NCBI GenBank assembly: GCA_035771175.1 | Contig: CM069594.1 | Coordinates: forward strand, 11,222,620 to 11,286,619 | From: Paratinospora sagittata | Taxonomy: Eukaryota > Streptophyta > Magnoliopsida > Ranunculales > Menispermaceae | DNA length: 64,000 bases | Reading direction: 5' to 3' | Position numbers and translations under genes: made by a program | In this document: positions 49,310 to 61,965 of the stretch, piece after piece | Layout of the letters: each line of letters opens with the position of its first letter | Numbering within the stretch: the stretch's first letter is position 1 | Notes under the pieces: model-generated | The model's input: the letters and a program-made list of their open reading frames with translations, nothing else | Databases searched by the model: none | Told to the model about the DNA's origin: nothing

Positions 49310-50463
49310 CTAGATGATTCCCTTTGTCTCGCACGCCCAAAACAACTTTAGATTAAACAATGTTTTGAATTCAAATCATTTTGTACTCGCTTGCTCTTTA
49401 ACCTGCAACTTCTGTTTTTATAAAACACTCATTCTCTGATTTTCAAAAATACAACACGCACGATTTTTGTAAGTTAGATTGAGCTTTCCAAAGAGTTTTT
49501 CAAGAGAAGAAAGTAATGATTCTTGCATTTGCCAAAACAAGCTTCGAATTAAATCAAAATTGCAATCTGTCTTGATGATAACGTCATTGTTCAGCAAGTT
49601 CTTCATTTTATCCCTTTTGTGCTTAGATTTGCAGAGGGTATCCATTGTTTTAAACTGTAAGTATATGAAGTGGTCTCGGTAAGATAACAACATCAAAAAA
49701 GAACACAACACCTGTATTGCATCAAGAACACATCAAACAATAGCTTTCGAAGTCTACAAAGATCAAGCTCGAAGAACGAAGACATATCTCATGTCTAATG
49801 CATTAGTTTGATCTTTGGTGTGTAGGGTAACCTCTCGATCAAACTCAGCACTAAAACTCTGAAAATTGCAAAGTCTTCAAAATCACTTCGATATAGTATT
49901 TCAATTTGAAAAAATGTTTTCCGCAAGGTTTTAATCATAATTTCAACGAGTTTTGAATTATTTAAAAGTGTTTTGAGTCAATGGAATGGTTCTTGAGTGT
50001 CAAAATATTAATTTTTCAAAAATAAGGCTATCCAGCAATTTGCCAAAATTCTCGAGAAGGCACTAGCGCACTATCAGTGTTGATAGCACGTTGATAGGGT
50101 TCTATAATAAGTCATTTGTTTTTTCTGGAAAATTGTCTATAGCGCGCTATCCCCTTTGATGACTCGCTATAAAGCTGTTGCCTTGATCCTTTCATTTTTA
50201 GTAAAATGGGCAATAGCGCGCTATAGGCCTTGATAACACGCTTTCGGAAAGTCTGAAAAACTCGAGCTCTCGGGTTTGTGTATATCGACCTGCTATTTGT
50301 CAATAGAGAACATGATACACAACCAAATAGCACTCTATCCACGTCTGAGACCAAAATCAGATATTTCTAACGAGAAAAATGTGGGCACTTCTGCTTGCTC
50401 GATTTTTCTATTCCTTACTCAGTTTTGCCAGGTTATCTTAATTGAAATATGCTCTACTAACAC
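49310..50463. repeat. Satellite unit 44 (L/B, F1, T1)
   Basis: 1154 bp. 'gtactcgcttgc', 'cttctgttttt' and 'cgaattaaatc' recur in unit 49 (5751 bp away); the last two also recur in unit 51 (8041 bp away). The back has 'ccgcaagg' and 'aacgag' like unit 45. Confidence 0.95.
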
Positions 50464-51616
50464 CTAGATGATTCCCTTTGTCTCGCACGCCCAAAACAAC
50501 TTTAGATTAAACAATGTTTTGAATTCAAATCATTTTGTACTTACTTGCTCTTTAACCTGCAACTTCTATTTTTATAAAACACTCATTCTCTGATTTTCAA
50601 AAATACAACACGCACGATTTTTGTAAGTTAGATTGAGCTTTCCAAAGAGTTTTTCAAGAGAAGAAAGTAATGACTCTTGCATTTAACAAAACAAGCTTCG
50701 AATTCAATGAAAATTGCGATCTGTCTTGATGATAACGTCATTGTTCAGCAAGTTCTTCATTTTATCCCTTTTGTGCTTAGATTTGCAGAGGGTATCCATT
50801 GTTTTAAACTGTAAGTATATGAAGTGGTCTCGGTAAGATAACAACATCAAAAAAGAACACAACACCTGAATTGCATCAAGAGCACATCAAACAATAGCTT
50901 TCGAAGTCTACAAAGATCAAGCTCGAAGAACGAAGACATATCTCATGTCTAATGCATTAGTTTGATCTTTGGTGTGTAGGGTAACCTCTCGATCAAACTC
51001 AGCACTAAAACTCTGAAAATTGCAAAGTCTTCAAAATCACTTCGATATAGTATTTCAATTTGAAAAAATGTTTTCCGCAAGGTTTTAATCATAATTTCAA
51101 CGAGTTTTGAATTATTTAAAAGTGTTTTGAGTCAATGGAATGGTTCTTGAGTGTCAAAATATTAATTTTTCAAAAATAAGGCTATCCAGCAATTTGCCAA
51201 AATTCTCGAGAAGGCACTAACGCACTATCAGTGTTGATAGCACGTTGATAGGGTTCTATAATAAGACATTTGTTTTTTCTGGAAAATTGTCTATAGCGCG
51301 CTATCCCCTTTGATGCTCGCTATAAAGCTGTTGCCTTAATCTTTTCATTTTTAGTAAAATGGGCAATAGCGCGCTATAGGCCTTGATAACACGCTATCGG
51401 AAAGTCTAAAAAACTCAAGCTCTCTAGTTTGTGTATATTGACCTGCTATCTGTCAATAGAGAACATGATACACAACCAAATAGCACTCTATCCACGTCTG
51501 AGACCAAAATCAGATATTTCTAACGTGAAAAATGTGGGCATTTCTGCTTGCTCAATTTTTCTATTCCTTACTCAGTTTTGCCAGATTATCTTAATTGAAA
51601 TATGCTCTACTAACAC
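50464..51616. repeat. Satellite unit 45 (L/A, F1, T1 variant)
   Basis: 1153 bp. 'gtacttacttgc', 'aatgactcttgc' and 'attcaatgaaaattgcg' recur in unit 52. The back has a one-base loss 'gatgctcgc' and 'aacgtgaaaaatg', both of which recur in unit 53. Confidence 0.95.
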
Positions 51617-52768
51617 CTAGATGATTCCCTTTGTCTCGCAAGCCCAAAACAACTTTAGATTAAACAATGTTTTGAATTCAAATCATTTTGAACTCACTTG
51701 CTCTTTAACCTGCAACTTCTATGTTTATAAAACACTCATTCTCTGATTTTCAAAAATACAACACGCACGATTTTTGAAGTTAGATTGAGCTTTCCAAAGA
51801 GTTTTTCAAGAGAAGAAAGTAATGATTCTTGCATTTGCCAAAACAAGCTTCGAATTGAATCAAAATTGCAATCTGTCTTGATGATAACGTCATTATTCAG
51901 CAAGTTCTTCATTTTATCCCTTTTGTGCTTAGATTTGCAGAGGGTATCCATTGTTTTAAACTGTAAGTATATGAAGTGGTCTCGGTAAGATAACAACATC
52001 AAAAAAGAACACAACACCTGTATTGCATCAAGAGCACATCAAACAATAGCTTTCGAAGTCTACAAAGATCAAGCTCGAAGAACGAAGACATATCTCATGT
52101 CTAATGCATTAGTTTGATCTTTGGTGTGTAGGGTAACCTCTCGATCAAACTCAGCACTAAAACTCTGAAAATTGCAAAGTCTTCAAGATCACTTCGATAT
52201 AGTATTTCATTTTGAAAAAATGTTTTCCGTAAGGTTTTAATCATAATTTCAATGAGTTTCGAATTATTTAAAAGTATTTTGAGTCAATGGAATGGTTCTT
52301 GAGTGTCAAAATATTAATTTTTCAAAAATAAGGCTATCCAGCAATTTGCCAAAATTCTCGAGAAGGCACTAACGCACTATCAGTGTTGATAGCACGTTGA
52401 TAGGGTTCTATAATAAGACATTTGTTTTTTCTGGAAAATTGTCTATAGCGCGCTATCCCCTTTGATGACTCGCTATAAAGCTGTTGCCTTAATCTTTTCA
52501 TTTTTAGTAAAATGGGCAATAGCGCGCTATAGGCCTTGATAACACGTTATCGGAAAGACTAAAAAACTCAAGCTCTCTAGTTTGTGTATATCGACCAGCT
52601 ATCTGTCAATTGAGAACATGATACACAACCAAATAGCACTCTATCCACGTCTGAGACCAAAATCAGATATTTCTAACCAGAAAATGTGGGCACTTCTGCT
52701 TGCTCGATTTTTCTATTCCTTACTCAGTTTTGCCAGGTTATCTTAATTGAAATATGCTCTACTAACAC
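51617..52768. repeat. Satellite unit 46 (L/A, mixed front, T3-like)
   Basis: 1152 bp. 'ctcgcaagccc', 'ttgaactcac' and 'tatgtttataaaac' recur in unit 54. The tail 'taaccagaaaatg' is intermediate. It has 'gagtttcgaatt' and 'gtcaattgagaac'. Confidence 0.95.
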
Positions 52769-53921
52769 CTAGATGATTCCCTTTGTCTCGCACGCCCAAA
52801 ACAACTTTAGATTAAACAATGTTTTGAATTCAAATCATTTTGTACTCACTTGCTCTTTAACCTCAACTTCTATTTTTATAAAACACTCATTCTCTGATTT
52901 TCAAAAATACAACACGCACGATTTTTGTAAGTTAGATTGAGCTTTCCAAAGAGTTTTTCAAAAGAAGAAAGTAATGATTCTTGCGTTTGCCAAAACAAGC
53001 ATCGAATTGAATCAAAATTGCAATCTGTCTTGATGATAACGTCATTATTCAGCAAGTTCTTCATTTTATCCCTTTTGTGCTTAGATTTGCAGAGGGTATC
53101 CATTGGTTTAAACTGTATGTATATGAAGTGGTCTCGGTAAGATAACAACATCAAAAAAGAACACAACACCTGTATTGCATCAAGAACACATCAAACAATA
53201 GCTTTCGAAGTCTACAAAGATCAAGCTCGAAGAACGAAGACATATCTCATGTCTAATGCATTAGTTTGATCTTTGGTGTGTAGGGTAACCTCTCGATCAA
53301 ACTCAGCACTAAAACTCTGAAAATTGCAAAGTCTTCAAGATCACTTCGATGTAGTATTTCATTTTGAAAAAATGTTTTCCGTAAGGTTTTAATCATAATT
53401 TCAATGAGTTTCGAATTATTTAAAAGTGTTTTGAGTCAATGGAATGGTTCTTGAGTGTCAAAATATTAATTTTTCAAAAATAAGGCTATCCAGCAATTTG
53501 CCAAAATTATCGAGAAGGCACTAGCGCACTATCAGTGTTGATAGCACGTTGATAGGGTTCTATAATAAGTCATTTGTTTTTTCTGGAAAATTGTCTATAG
53601 CGCTCTATCCCCTTTGACGACTCGCTATAAAGCTGTTGCCTTGATCCTTTCATTTTTAGTAAAATGGGCAATAGCGCGCTATAGGCCTTGATAACACGCT
53701 TTCGGAAAGTCTGAAAAACTCGAGCTCTCGGGTTTGTGTATATCGACCTGTTATCTGTCAATAGAGAACATTATACACAACCAAATAGCACTCTATCCAC
53801 GTCTTAGACAAAAATAAGATATTTCTAACGAGAAAAATGTGGGCACTTCTGCTTGCTCGATTTTTCTATTCCTTACACAGTTTTGCCAGGTTATCTTAAT
53901 TGAAATATGCTCTACTAACAC
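52769..53921. repeat. Satellite unit 47 (L/B, F1, T4)
   Basis: 1153 bp. Copy of unit 42 at 5751 bp. First palindrome 'atagcgctctat'. Private: 'aagcatcgaattg' (HindIII lost) and 'ccattggtttaaac'. Confidence 0.95.
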
Positions 53922-55060
53922 CTAGATGATTCCCTTTGTCTCGCACGCCCAAAACAACTTTCGATTAAACAATGTTTCAAATTCAAATCATTTTGTACTC
54001 ACTTGCTCTTTAGCCTGCAACTTCTATTTTTATAAAACACTCATTCTCTGATTTTGAAAAATACAACACGCACGATTTTTGAAGTTAGATTGAGCTTTCC
54101 AAAGAGTTTTTCAAGAGAAGAAAGTAATGATTCTTGCATTTGCCAAAACAAGCTTCGAATTGAATCAAAATTGCAATCTGTCTTGATGATAGCGTCATTG
54201 TTCAGCAAGTTCTTCATTTTATCCCTTTTGTGCTTAGATTTGCAGAGGGTATCCATTGTTTTAAACTGTAAGTATATGAAGTGGTCTCGGTAAGATAACA
54301 ACATCAAAAAAGAACACAACACCTGTATTGCATCAAGAACACATCAAACAATAGCTTTCGAAGTCTACAAAGATCAAGCTCGAAGAACAAAGACATATCT
54401 CATGTCTAACGCATTAGTTTGATCTTTGGTGTGTAGGGTAACCTCTCTATCAAACTCAGAACTAAAACTCTGAAAATTGCAAATCCTTCAAAATCACTTC
54501 GATATAGTATTTCATTTTGAAAAAATGTTTTCCGTAAGGTTTTAATCATAATTTCAATGAGTTTTGAATTATTTAAAAGTGTTTTGAGTCAATGGAATGG
54601 TTCTTAGGTGTCAAAATATTAATTTTTCAAAAATAAGGCTATCCAGCAATTTGCCAAAATTCTCGAGAAGGCACTAGCGCACTATCAGGGTTGATAGCAC
54701 GTTGATAGGGTTCTATAATAAGACATTTGTTTTTTCTGGAAAATTGTCTCCCTTTGATGACTCGCTATAAAGCTGTTGCCTTGATCTTTTCATTTTTAGT
54801 AAAATGGGCAATAGCGCGCTATAGGCCTTGATCACACGCTATCGAAAAGTCTAAAAATCTCAAGCTCTCTAGTTTGTGTATATCGACCTGCTATCTGTCA
54901 ATAGAGAACATGATACACAACCAAATAGCACTCTATCCACGTCTGAGACCAAAATCAGATATTTCTAAACAGAAAATGTGGGCACTTCTGCTTGCTCGAT
55001 TTTTCTATTCCTTACTCAGTTTTGCCAGGTTATCTTAATTGAAATATGCTCTACTAACAC
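53922..55060. repeat. Satellite unit 48 (S/A, F2, T3)
   Basis: 1139 bp. Copy of unit 43 at 5751 bp and of unit 50 at 2290 bp. Shares 'gcaaatccttc' and 'taacgcattag' only with unit 50. Confidence 0.95.
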
Positions 55061-56211
55061 CTAGATGATTCCCTTTGTCTCGCACGCCCAAAACAACTTT
55101 AGATTAAACAATGTTTTGAATTCAAATCATTTTGTACTCGCTTGCTCTTTAACCTGCAACTTCTGTTTTTATAAAACACTCATTCTCTGATTTTCAAAAA
55201 TACAACACGCACGATTTTTGTAAGTTAGATTGAGCTTTCCAAAGAGTTTTTCAAGAGAAGAAAGTAATGATTCTTGCATTTGCCAAAACAAGCTTCGAAT
55301 TAAATCAAAATTGCAATCTGTCTTGATGATAACGTCATTATTCAGCAAGTTCTTCATTTTATCCCTTTTGTGCTTAGATTTGCAGAGGGTATCCATTGTT
55401 TTAAACTGTATGTATATGAAGTGGTCTCGGTAAGATAACAACATCAAAAAAGAACACAACACCTGTATTGCATCAAGAACACATCAAACAATAGCTTTCG
55501 AAGTCTACAAAGATCAAGCTCGAAGAACGAAGACATATCTCATGTCTAATGCATTAGTTTGATCTTTGGTGTGTAGGGTAACCTCTCGATCAAACTCAGC
55601 ACTAAAACTCTGAAAATTGCAAAGTCTTCAAGATCTCGATGTAGTATTTCATTTTGAAAAAATGTTTTCCGTAAGGTTTTAATCATAATTTCAATGAGTT
55701 TCGAATTATTTAAAAGTGTTTTGAGTCAATGGAATGGTTCTTGAGTGTCAAAATATTAATTTTTCAAAAATAAGGCTATCCAGCAATTTGCCAAAATTAT
55801 CGAGAAGGCACTAGCGCACTATCAGTGTTGATAGCACGTTGATAGGGTTCTATAATAAGTCATTTGCTTTTTCTGGAAAATTGTCTATAGCGCTCTATCC
55901 CCTTTGACGACTCGCTATAAAGCTGTTGCCTTGATCCTTTCATTTTTAGTAAAATGGGCAATAGCGCGCTATAGGCCTTGATAACACGCTTTCGGAAAGT
56001 CTGAAAAACTCGAGCTCTCGGGTTTGTGTATATCGACCTGTTATCTGTCAATAGAGAACATTATACACAACCAAATAGCACTCTATCCACGTCTTAGACA
56101 AAAATAAGATATTTCTAACGAGAAAAATGTGGGCACTTCTGCTTGCTCGATTTTTCTATTCCTTACACAGTTTTGCCAGGTTATCTTAATTGAAATATGC
56201 TCTACTAACAC
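55061..56211. repeat. Satellite unit 49 (L/B, F1, T4), chimera
   Basis: 1151 bp. Like unit 44 up to 'taaatc' at 55301, then like units 42 and 47 from 'cattattcag' at 55340 onward. A 3-bp loss near 55635 gives 'agatctcgatg'. Confidence 0.95.
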
Positions 56212-57350
56212 CTAGATGATTCCCTTTGTCTCGCACGCCCAAAACAACTTTCGATTAAACAATGTTTCAAATTCAAATCATTTTGTACTCACTTGCTCTT
56301 TAGCCTGCAACTTCTATTTTTATAAAACACTCATTCTCTGATTTTGAAAAATACAACACGCACGATTTTTAAAGTTAGATTGAGCTTTCCAAAGAGTTTT
56401 TCAAGAGAAGAAAGTAATGATTCTTGCATTTGCCAAAACAAGCTTCGAATTGAATCAAAATTGCAATCTGTCTTGATGATAGCGTCATTGTTCAGCAAGT
56501 TCTTCATTTTATCCCTTTTGTGCTTAGATTTGCAGAGGGTATCCATTGTTTTAAACTGTAAGTATATGAAGTGGTCTCGGTAAGATAACAACATCAAAAA
56601 AGAACACAACACCTGTATTGCATCAAGAACACATCAAACAATAGCTTTCGAAGTCTACAAAGATCAAGCTCGAAGAACAAAGACATATCTCATGTCTAAC
56701 GCATTAGTTTGATCTTTGGTGTGTAGGGTAACCTCTCTATCAAACTCAGAACTAAAACTCTGAAAATTGCAAATCCTTCAAAATCACTTCGATATAGTAT
56801 TTCATTTTGAAAAAATGTTTTCCGTAAGGTTTTAATCATAATTTCAATGAGTTTTGAATTATTTAAAAGTGTTTTGAGTCAATGGAATGGTTCTTAGGTG
56901 TCAAAATATTAATTTTTCAAAAATAAGGCTATCCAGCAATTTGCCAAAATTCTCGAGAAGGCACTAGCGCACTATCAGGGTTGATAGCACGTTGATAGGG
57001 TTCTATAATAAGACATTTGTTTTTTCTGGAAAATTGTCTCCCTTTGATGACTCGCTATAAAGCTGTTGCCTTGATCTTTTCATTTTTAGTAAAATGGGCA
57101 ATAGCGCGCTATAGGCCTTGATCACACGCTATCGAAAAGTCTAAAAATCTCAAGCTCTCTAGTTTGTGTATATCGACCTGCTATCTGTCAATAGAGAACA
57201 TGATACACAACCAAATAGCACTCTATCCACGTCTGAGACCAAAATCAGATATTTCTAAACAGAAAATGTGGGCACTTCTGCTTGCTCGATTTTTCTATTC
57301 CTTACTCAGTTTTGCCAGGTTATCTTAATTGAAATATGCTCTACTAACAC
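56212..57350. repeat. Satellite unit 50 (S/A, F2, T3)
   Basis: 1139 bp. Near twin of unit 48; private 'gatttttaaagttag'. Offset from unit 43 is 8041 bp. Confidence 0.95.
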
Positions 57351-58504
57351 CTAGATGATTCCCTTTGTCTCGCACGCCCAAAACAACTTTAGATTAAACA
57401 ATGTTTTGAATTCAAATCATTTTGTACTCACTTGCTCTTTAACCTGCAACTTCTGTTTTTATAAAACACTCATTCTCTGATTTTCAAAAATACAACACGC
57501 ACGATTTTTGTAAGTTAGATTGAGCTTTCCAAAGAGTTTTTCAAGAGAAGAAAGTAATGATTCTTGCATTTGCCAAAACAAGCTTCGAATTAAATCAAAA
57601 TTGCAATCTGTCTTGATGATAACGTCATTGTTCAGCAAGTTCTTCATTTTATCCCTTTTGTGCTTAGATTTGCAGAGGGTATCCATTGTTTTAAACTGTA
57701 AGTATATGAAGTGGTCTCGGTAAGATAACAACATCAAAAAAGAACACAACACCTGTATTGCATCAAGAACACATCAAACAATAGCTTTCGAAGTCTACAA
57801 AGATCAAGCTCGAAGAACGAAGACATATCTCATGTCTAATGCATTAGTTTGATCTTTGGTGTGTAGGGTAACCTCTCGATCAAACTCAGCACTAAAACTC
57901 TGAAAATTGCAAAGTCTTCAAGATCACTTTGATATAGTATTTCATTTTGAAAAAATGTTTTCCGTAAGGTTTTAATCATAATTTCTATGAGTTTTGAATT
58001 ATTTAAAAGTATTTTGAGTCAATGGAATGGTTCTTGAGTGTCAAAATATTAATTTTTCAAAAATAAGGCTATCCAGCAATTTGCCAAAATTCTCGAGAAG
58101 GCACTAGCGCACTATCAGTGTTGATAGCACGTTGATAGGGTTCTATAATAAGTCATTTGTTTTTTCTGGAAAATTGTCTATAGCGCGCTATCCCCTTTGA
58201 TGACTCGCTATAAAGCTGTTGCCTTGATCCTTTCATTTTTAGTAAAATGGGCAATAGCGCGCTATAGGCCTTGATAACACGCTTTCGGAAAGTCTGAAAA
58301 ACTCGAGCTCTCGGGTTTGTGTATATCGACCTGCTATTTGTCAATAGAGAACATGATACACAACCAAATAGCACTCTATCCACGTCTGAGACCAAAATCA
58401 GATATTTCTAACGAGAAAAATGTGGGCACTTCTGCTTGCTCGATTTTTCTATTCCTTACTCAGTTTTGCCAGGTTATCTTAATTGAAATATGCTCTACTA
58501 ACAC
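57351..58504. repeat. Satellite unit 51 (L/B, F1, T1)
   Basis: 1154 bp. Front matches unit 44 at 8041 bp. The middle differs ('ccgtaagg', private 'atttctatgag'). Both palindromes intact. Confidence 0.95.
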
Positions 58505-59658
58505 CTAGATGATTCCCTTTGTCTCGCACGCCCAAAACAACTTTAGATTAAACAATGTTTTGAATTCAAATCATTTTGTACTTACTTGCTCTTTAACCTG
58601 CAACTTCTATTTTTATAAAACACTCATTCTCTGATTTTCAAAAATACAACACGCACGATTTTTGTAAGTTAGATTGAGCTTTCCAAAGAGTTTTTCAAGA
58701 GAAGAAAGTAATGACTCTTGCATTTAACAAAACAAGCTTCGAATTCAATGAAAATTGCGATCTGTCTTGATGATAACGTCATTGTTCAGTAAGTTCTTCA
58801 TTTTATCCCTTTTGTGCTTAGATTTGCAGAGGGTATCCATTGTTTTAAACTGTAAGTATATGAAGTGGTCTCGGTAAGATAACAACATCAAAAAAGAACA
58901 CAACACCTGTATTGCATCAAGAGCACATCAAACAATAGCTTTCGAAGTCTACAAAGATCAAGCTCGAAGAACGAAGTCATATCTCATGTCTAATGCATTA
59001 GTTTGATCTTTGGTGTGTAGGGTACCCTCTCGATCAAACTCAGCACTAAAACTCTGAAAATTGCAAAGTCTTCAAAATCACTTCGATATAGTATTTCAAT
59101 TTGAAAAAATGTTTTCCGCAAGGTTTTAATCATAATTTCAACGAGTTTTGAATTATTTAAAAGTGTTTTGAGTCAATGGAATGGTTCTTGAGTGTCAAAA
59201 TATGAATTTTTCAAAAATAAGGCTATCCAGCAATTTGCCAAAATTCTCGAGAAGGCACTAACGCACTATCAGTGTTGATAGCACGTTGATAGGGTTCTAT
59301 AATAAGACATTTGTTTTTTCTGGAAAATTGTCTATAGCGCGCTATCCCCTTTGATGACTCGCTATAAAGCTGTTGCCTTAATCTTTTCATTTTTAGTAAA
59401 ATGGGCAATAGCGCGCTATAGGCCTTGATAACACGTTATCGGAAAGTTTAAAAAACTCAAGCTCTCTAGTTTGTGTATATCGACCAGCTATCTGTCAATT
59501 GAGAACATGATACACAACCAAATAGCACTCTATCCACGTCTGAGACCAAAATCAGATATTTCTAACGAGAAAAATGTGGGCACTTCTGCTTGCTCGATTT
59601 TTCTATTCCTTACACAGTTTTGCCAGATTATCTTAATTGAAATATGCTCTACTAACAC
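58505..59658. repeat. Satellite unit 52 (L/A, F1, T1), chimera of 45 and 46 types
   Basis: 1154 bp. Unit 45 signature through 'aacgagttttg' (about 59145), then unit 46 signature from 'cacgttatcgg' (about 59432) with 'gtcaattgagaac'. Private: 'gaagtcatatc' and 'gggtaccctc'. Confidence 0.95.
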
Positions 59659-60811
59659 CTAGATGATTCCCTTTGTCTCGCACGCCCAAAACAACTTTAG
59701 ATTAAACAATGTTTTGAATTCAAATCATTTTGTACTCACTTGCTCTTTAACCTGCAACTTCTATTTTTATAAAACACTCATTCTCTGATTTTCAAAAATA
59801 CAACACGCACGATTTTTGTAAGTTAGATTGAGCTTTCCAAAGAGTTTTTCAAGAGAAGAAAGTAATGATTCTTGCATTTGCCAAAACAAGCTTCGAATTG
59901 AATCAAAATTGCAATCTGTCTTGATGATAACGTCATTATTCAGCAAGTTCTTCATTTTATCCCTTTTGTGCTTAGATTTGCAGAGGGTATCCATTGTTTT
60001 AAACTGTAAGTATATGAAGTGGTCTCGGTAAGATAACAACATCAAAAAAGAACACAACACCTGTATTGCATCAAGAGCACATCAAACAATAGCTTTCGAA
60101 GTCTACAAAGATCAAGCTCGAAGAACGAAGACATATCTCATGTCTAATGCATTAGTTTGATCTTTGGTGTGTAGGGTAACCTCTCGATCAAACTCAGCAC
60201 TAAAACTCTGAAAATTGCAAAGTCTTCAAGATCACTTCGATATAGTATTTCATTTTGAAAAAATGTTTTCCGTAAGGTTTTAATCATAATTTCAATGAGT
60301 TTCGAATTATTTAAAAGTATTTTGAGTCAATGGAATGGTTCTTGAGTGTCAAAATATTAATTTTTCAAAAATAAGGCTATCCAGCAATTTGCCAAAATTC
60401 TCGAGAAGGCACTAATGCACTATCAGTGTTGATAGCACGTTGATAGGGTTCTATAATAAGACATTTGTTTTTTCTGGAAAATTGTCTATAGCGCGCTATC
60501 CCCTTTGATGCTCGCTATAAAGCTGTTGCCTTAATCTTTTCATTTTTAGTAAAATGGGCAATAGCGCGCTATAGGCCTTGATAACACGCTATCGGAAAGT
60601 CTAAAAAACTCAAGCTCTCTAGTTTGTGTATATTGACCTGCTATCTGTCAATAGAGAACATGATACACAACCAAATAGCACTCTATCCACGTCTGAGACC
60701 AAAATCAGATATTTCTAACGTGAAAAATGTGGGCATTTCTGCTTGCTCGATTTTTCTATTCCTTACTCAGTTTTGCCAGATTATCTTAATTGAAATATGC
60801 TCTACTAACAC
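59659..60811. repeat. Satellite unit 53 (L/A, F1, T1 variant), chimera of 46 and 45 types
   Basis: 1153 bp. Unit 46-like middle ('gagtttcgaatt', 'aagtattttgag'), then the unit 45 back ('gatgctcgc', 'tatattgacc', 'aacgtgaaaaatg'). It is the mirror combination of unit 52. Confidence 0.95.
59767..60060 (-). other. Exon-like minus-strand open frame, 97 codons (representative copy, unit 53)
   Basis: The same frame recurs in most units. The stretch starting MDTLCKSK is the most constant part and is charged and then leucine-rich (QESLLSSLEKLFGKL). I recognise no family. Just upstream on the minus strand is 'ATACTTACAG', like a splice acceptor, and past the frame is 'GTGAGTAC', like a donor. Against coding: 'tttaccaaaac' and 'tttaacaaaac' variants put stops after about 60 codons in units 6, 7, 9, 10, 12, 14, 15, 16, 19, 20 and 22, and a one-base indel gives two unrelated C-termini (LTYKNRACC in F1, LTSKIV in F2). 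It is possibly a captured gene fragment and most likely untranslated. Confidence 0.3.
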
Positions 60812-61965
60812 CTAGATGATTCCCTTTGTCTCGCAAGCCCAAAACAACTTTAGATTAAACAATGTTTTGAATTCAAATCATTTTGAACTCACTTGCTCTT
60901 TAACCTGCAACTTCTATGTTTATAAAACACTTATTCTCTGATTTTCAAAAATACAACACGCACGATTTTTGTAAGTTAGATTGAGCTTTCCAAAGAGTTT
61001 TTCAAGAGAAGAAAGTAATGATTCTTGCATTTGCCAAAACAAGCTTCGAATTGAATCAAAATTGCAATCTGTCTTGATGATAACGTCATTATTCAGCAAG
61101 TTCTTCATTTTATCCCTTTTGTGCTTAGATTTGCAGAGGGTATCCATTGTTTTAAACTGTAAGTATATGAAGTGGTCTCGGTAAGATAACAACATCAAAA
61201 AAGAACACAACACCTGTATTGCATCAAGAGCACATCAAACAATAGCTTTCGAAGTCTACAAAGATCAAGCTCGAAGAACGAAGACATATCTCATGTCTAA
61301 TGCATTAGTTTGATCTTTGGTGTGTAGGGTAACCTCTCGATCAAACTCAGCACTAAAACTCTGAAAATTGCAAAGTCTTCAAGATCACTTCGATATAGTA
61401 TTTCATTTTGAAAAAATGTTTTCCGTAAGGTTTTAATCATAATTTCAATGAGTTTCGAATTATTTAAAAGTATTTTGAGTCAATGGAATGGTTCTTGAGT
61501 GTCAAAATATTAATTTTTCAAAAATAAGGCTATCCAGCAATTTGCCAAAATTCTCGAGAAGGCACTAACGCACTATCAGTGTTGATAGCACGTTGATAGG
61601 GTTCTATAATAAGACATTTGTTTTTTCTGGAAAATTGTCTATAGCGCGCTATCCCCTTTGATGACTCGCTATAAAGCTGTTGCCTTAATCTTTTCATTTT
61701 TAGTAAAATGGGCAATAGCGCGCTATAGGCCTTGATAACACGTTATCGGAAAGCCTAAAAAACTCAAGCTCTCTAGTTTGTGTATATCGACCAGCTATCT
61801 GTCAATTGAGAACATGATACACAACCAAATAGCACTCTATCCACGTCTGAGACCAAAATCAGATATTTCTAACGAGAAAAATGTGGGCACTTCTGCTTGC
61901 TCGATTTTTCTATTCCTTACACAGTTTTTCCAGGTCATCTTAATTGAAATATGCTCTACTAACAC
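60812..61965. repeat. Satellite unit 54 (L/A, F1, T1)
   Basis: 1154 bp. Copy of unit 46 at 9195 bp ('ctcgcaagccc', 'ttgaactcac', 'tatgtttat', 'gtcaattgagaac'), but with 'ttgtaagtt' and a T1 tail. Private: 'acacttattctc' and 'cagtttttccagg'. Confidence 0.95.

Larger units (their letters stand above)
44726..58504. repeat. S + L/B dimers with nested duplications (units 40-51)
   Basis: L/B units with a T4 tail (40, 42, 47, 49) alternate with S/F2/T3 units (41, 43, 48, 50). Units 42, 43 and 44 recur as 47, 48 and (in part) 49 at an offset of exactly 5751 bp. Units 43, 44 and 45 recur as 50, 51 and (in part) 52 at exactly 8041 bp. Units 48 and 50 are 2290 bp apart and share 'gcaaatccttc', 'tctaacgcattag' and 'ctaaaaatctc'. 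Confidence 0.8.
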
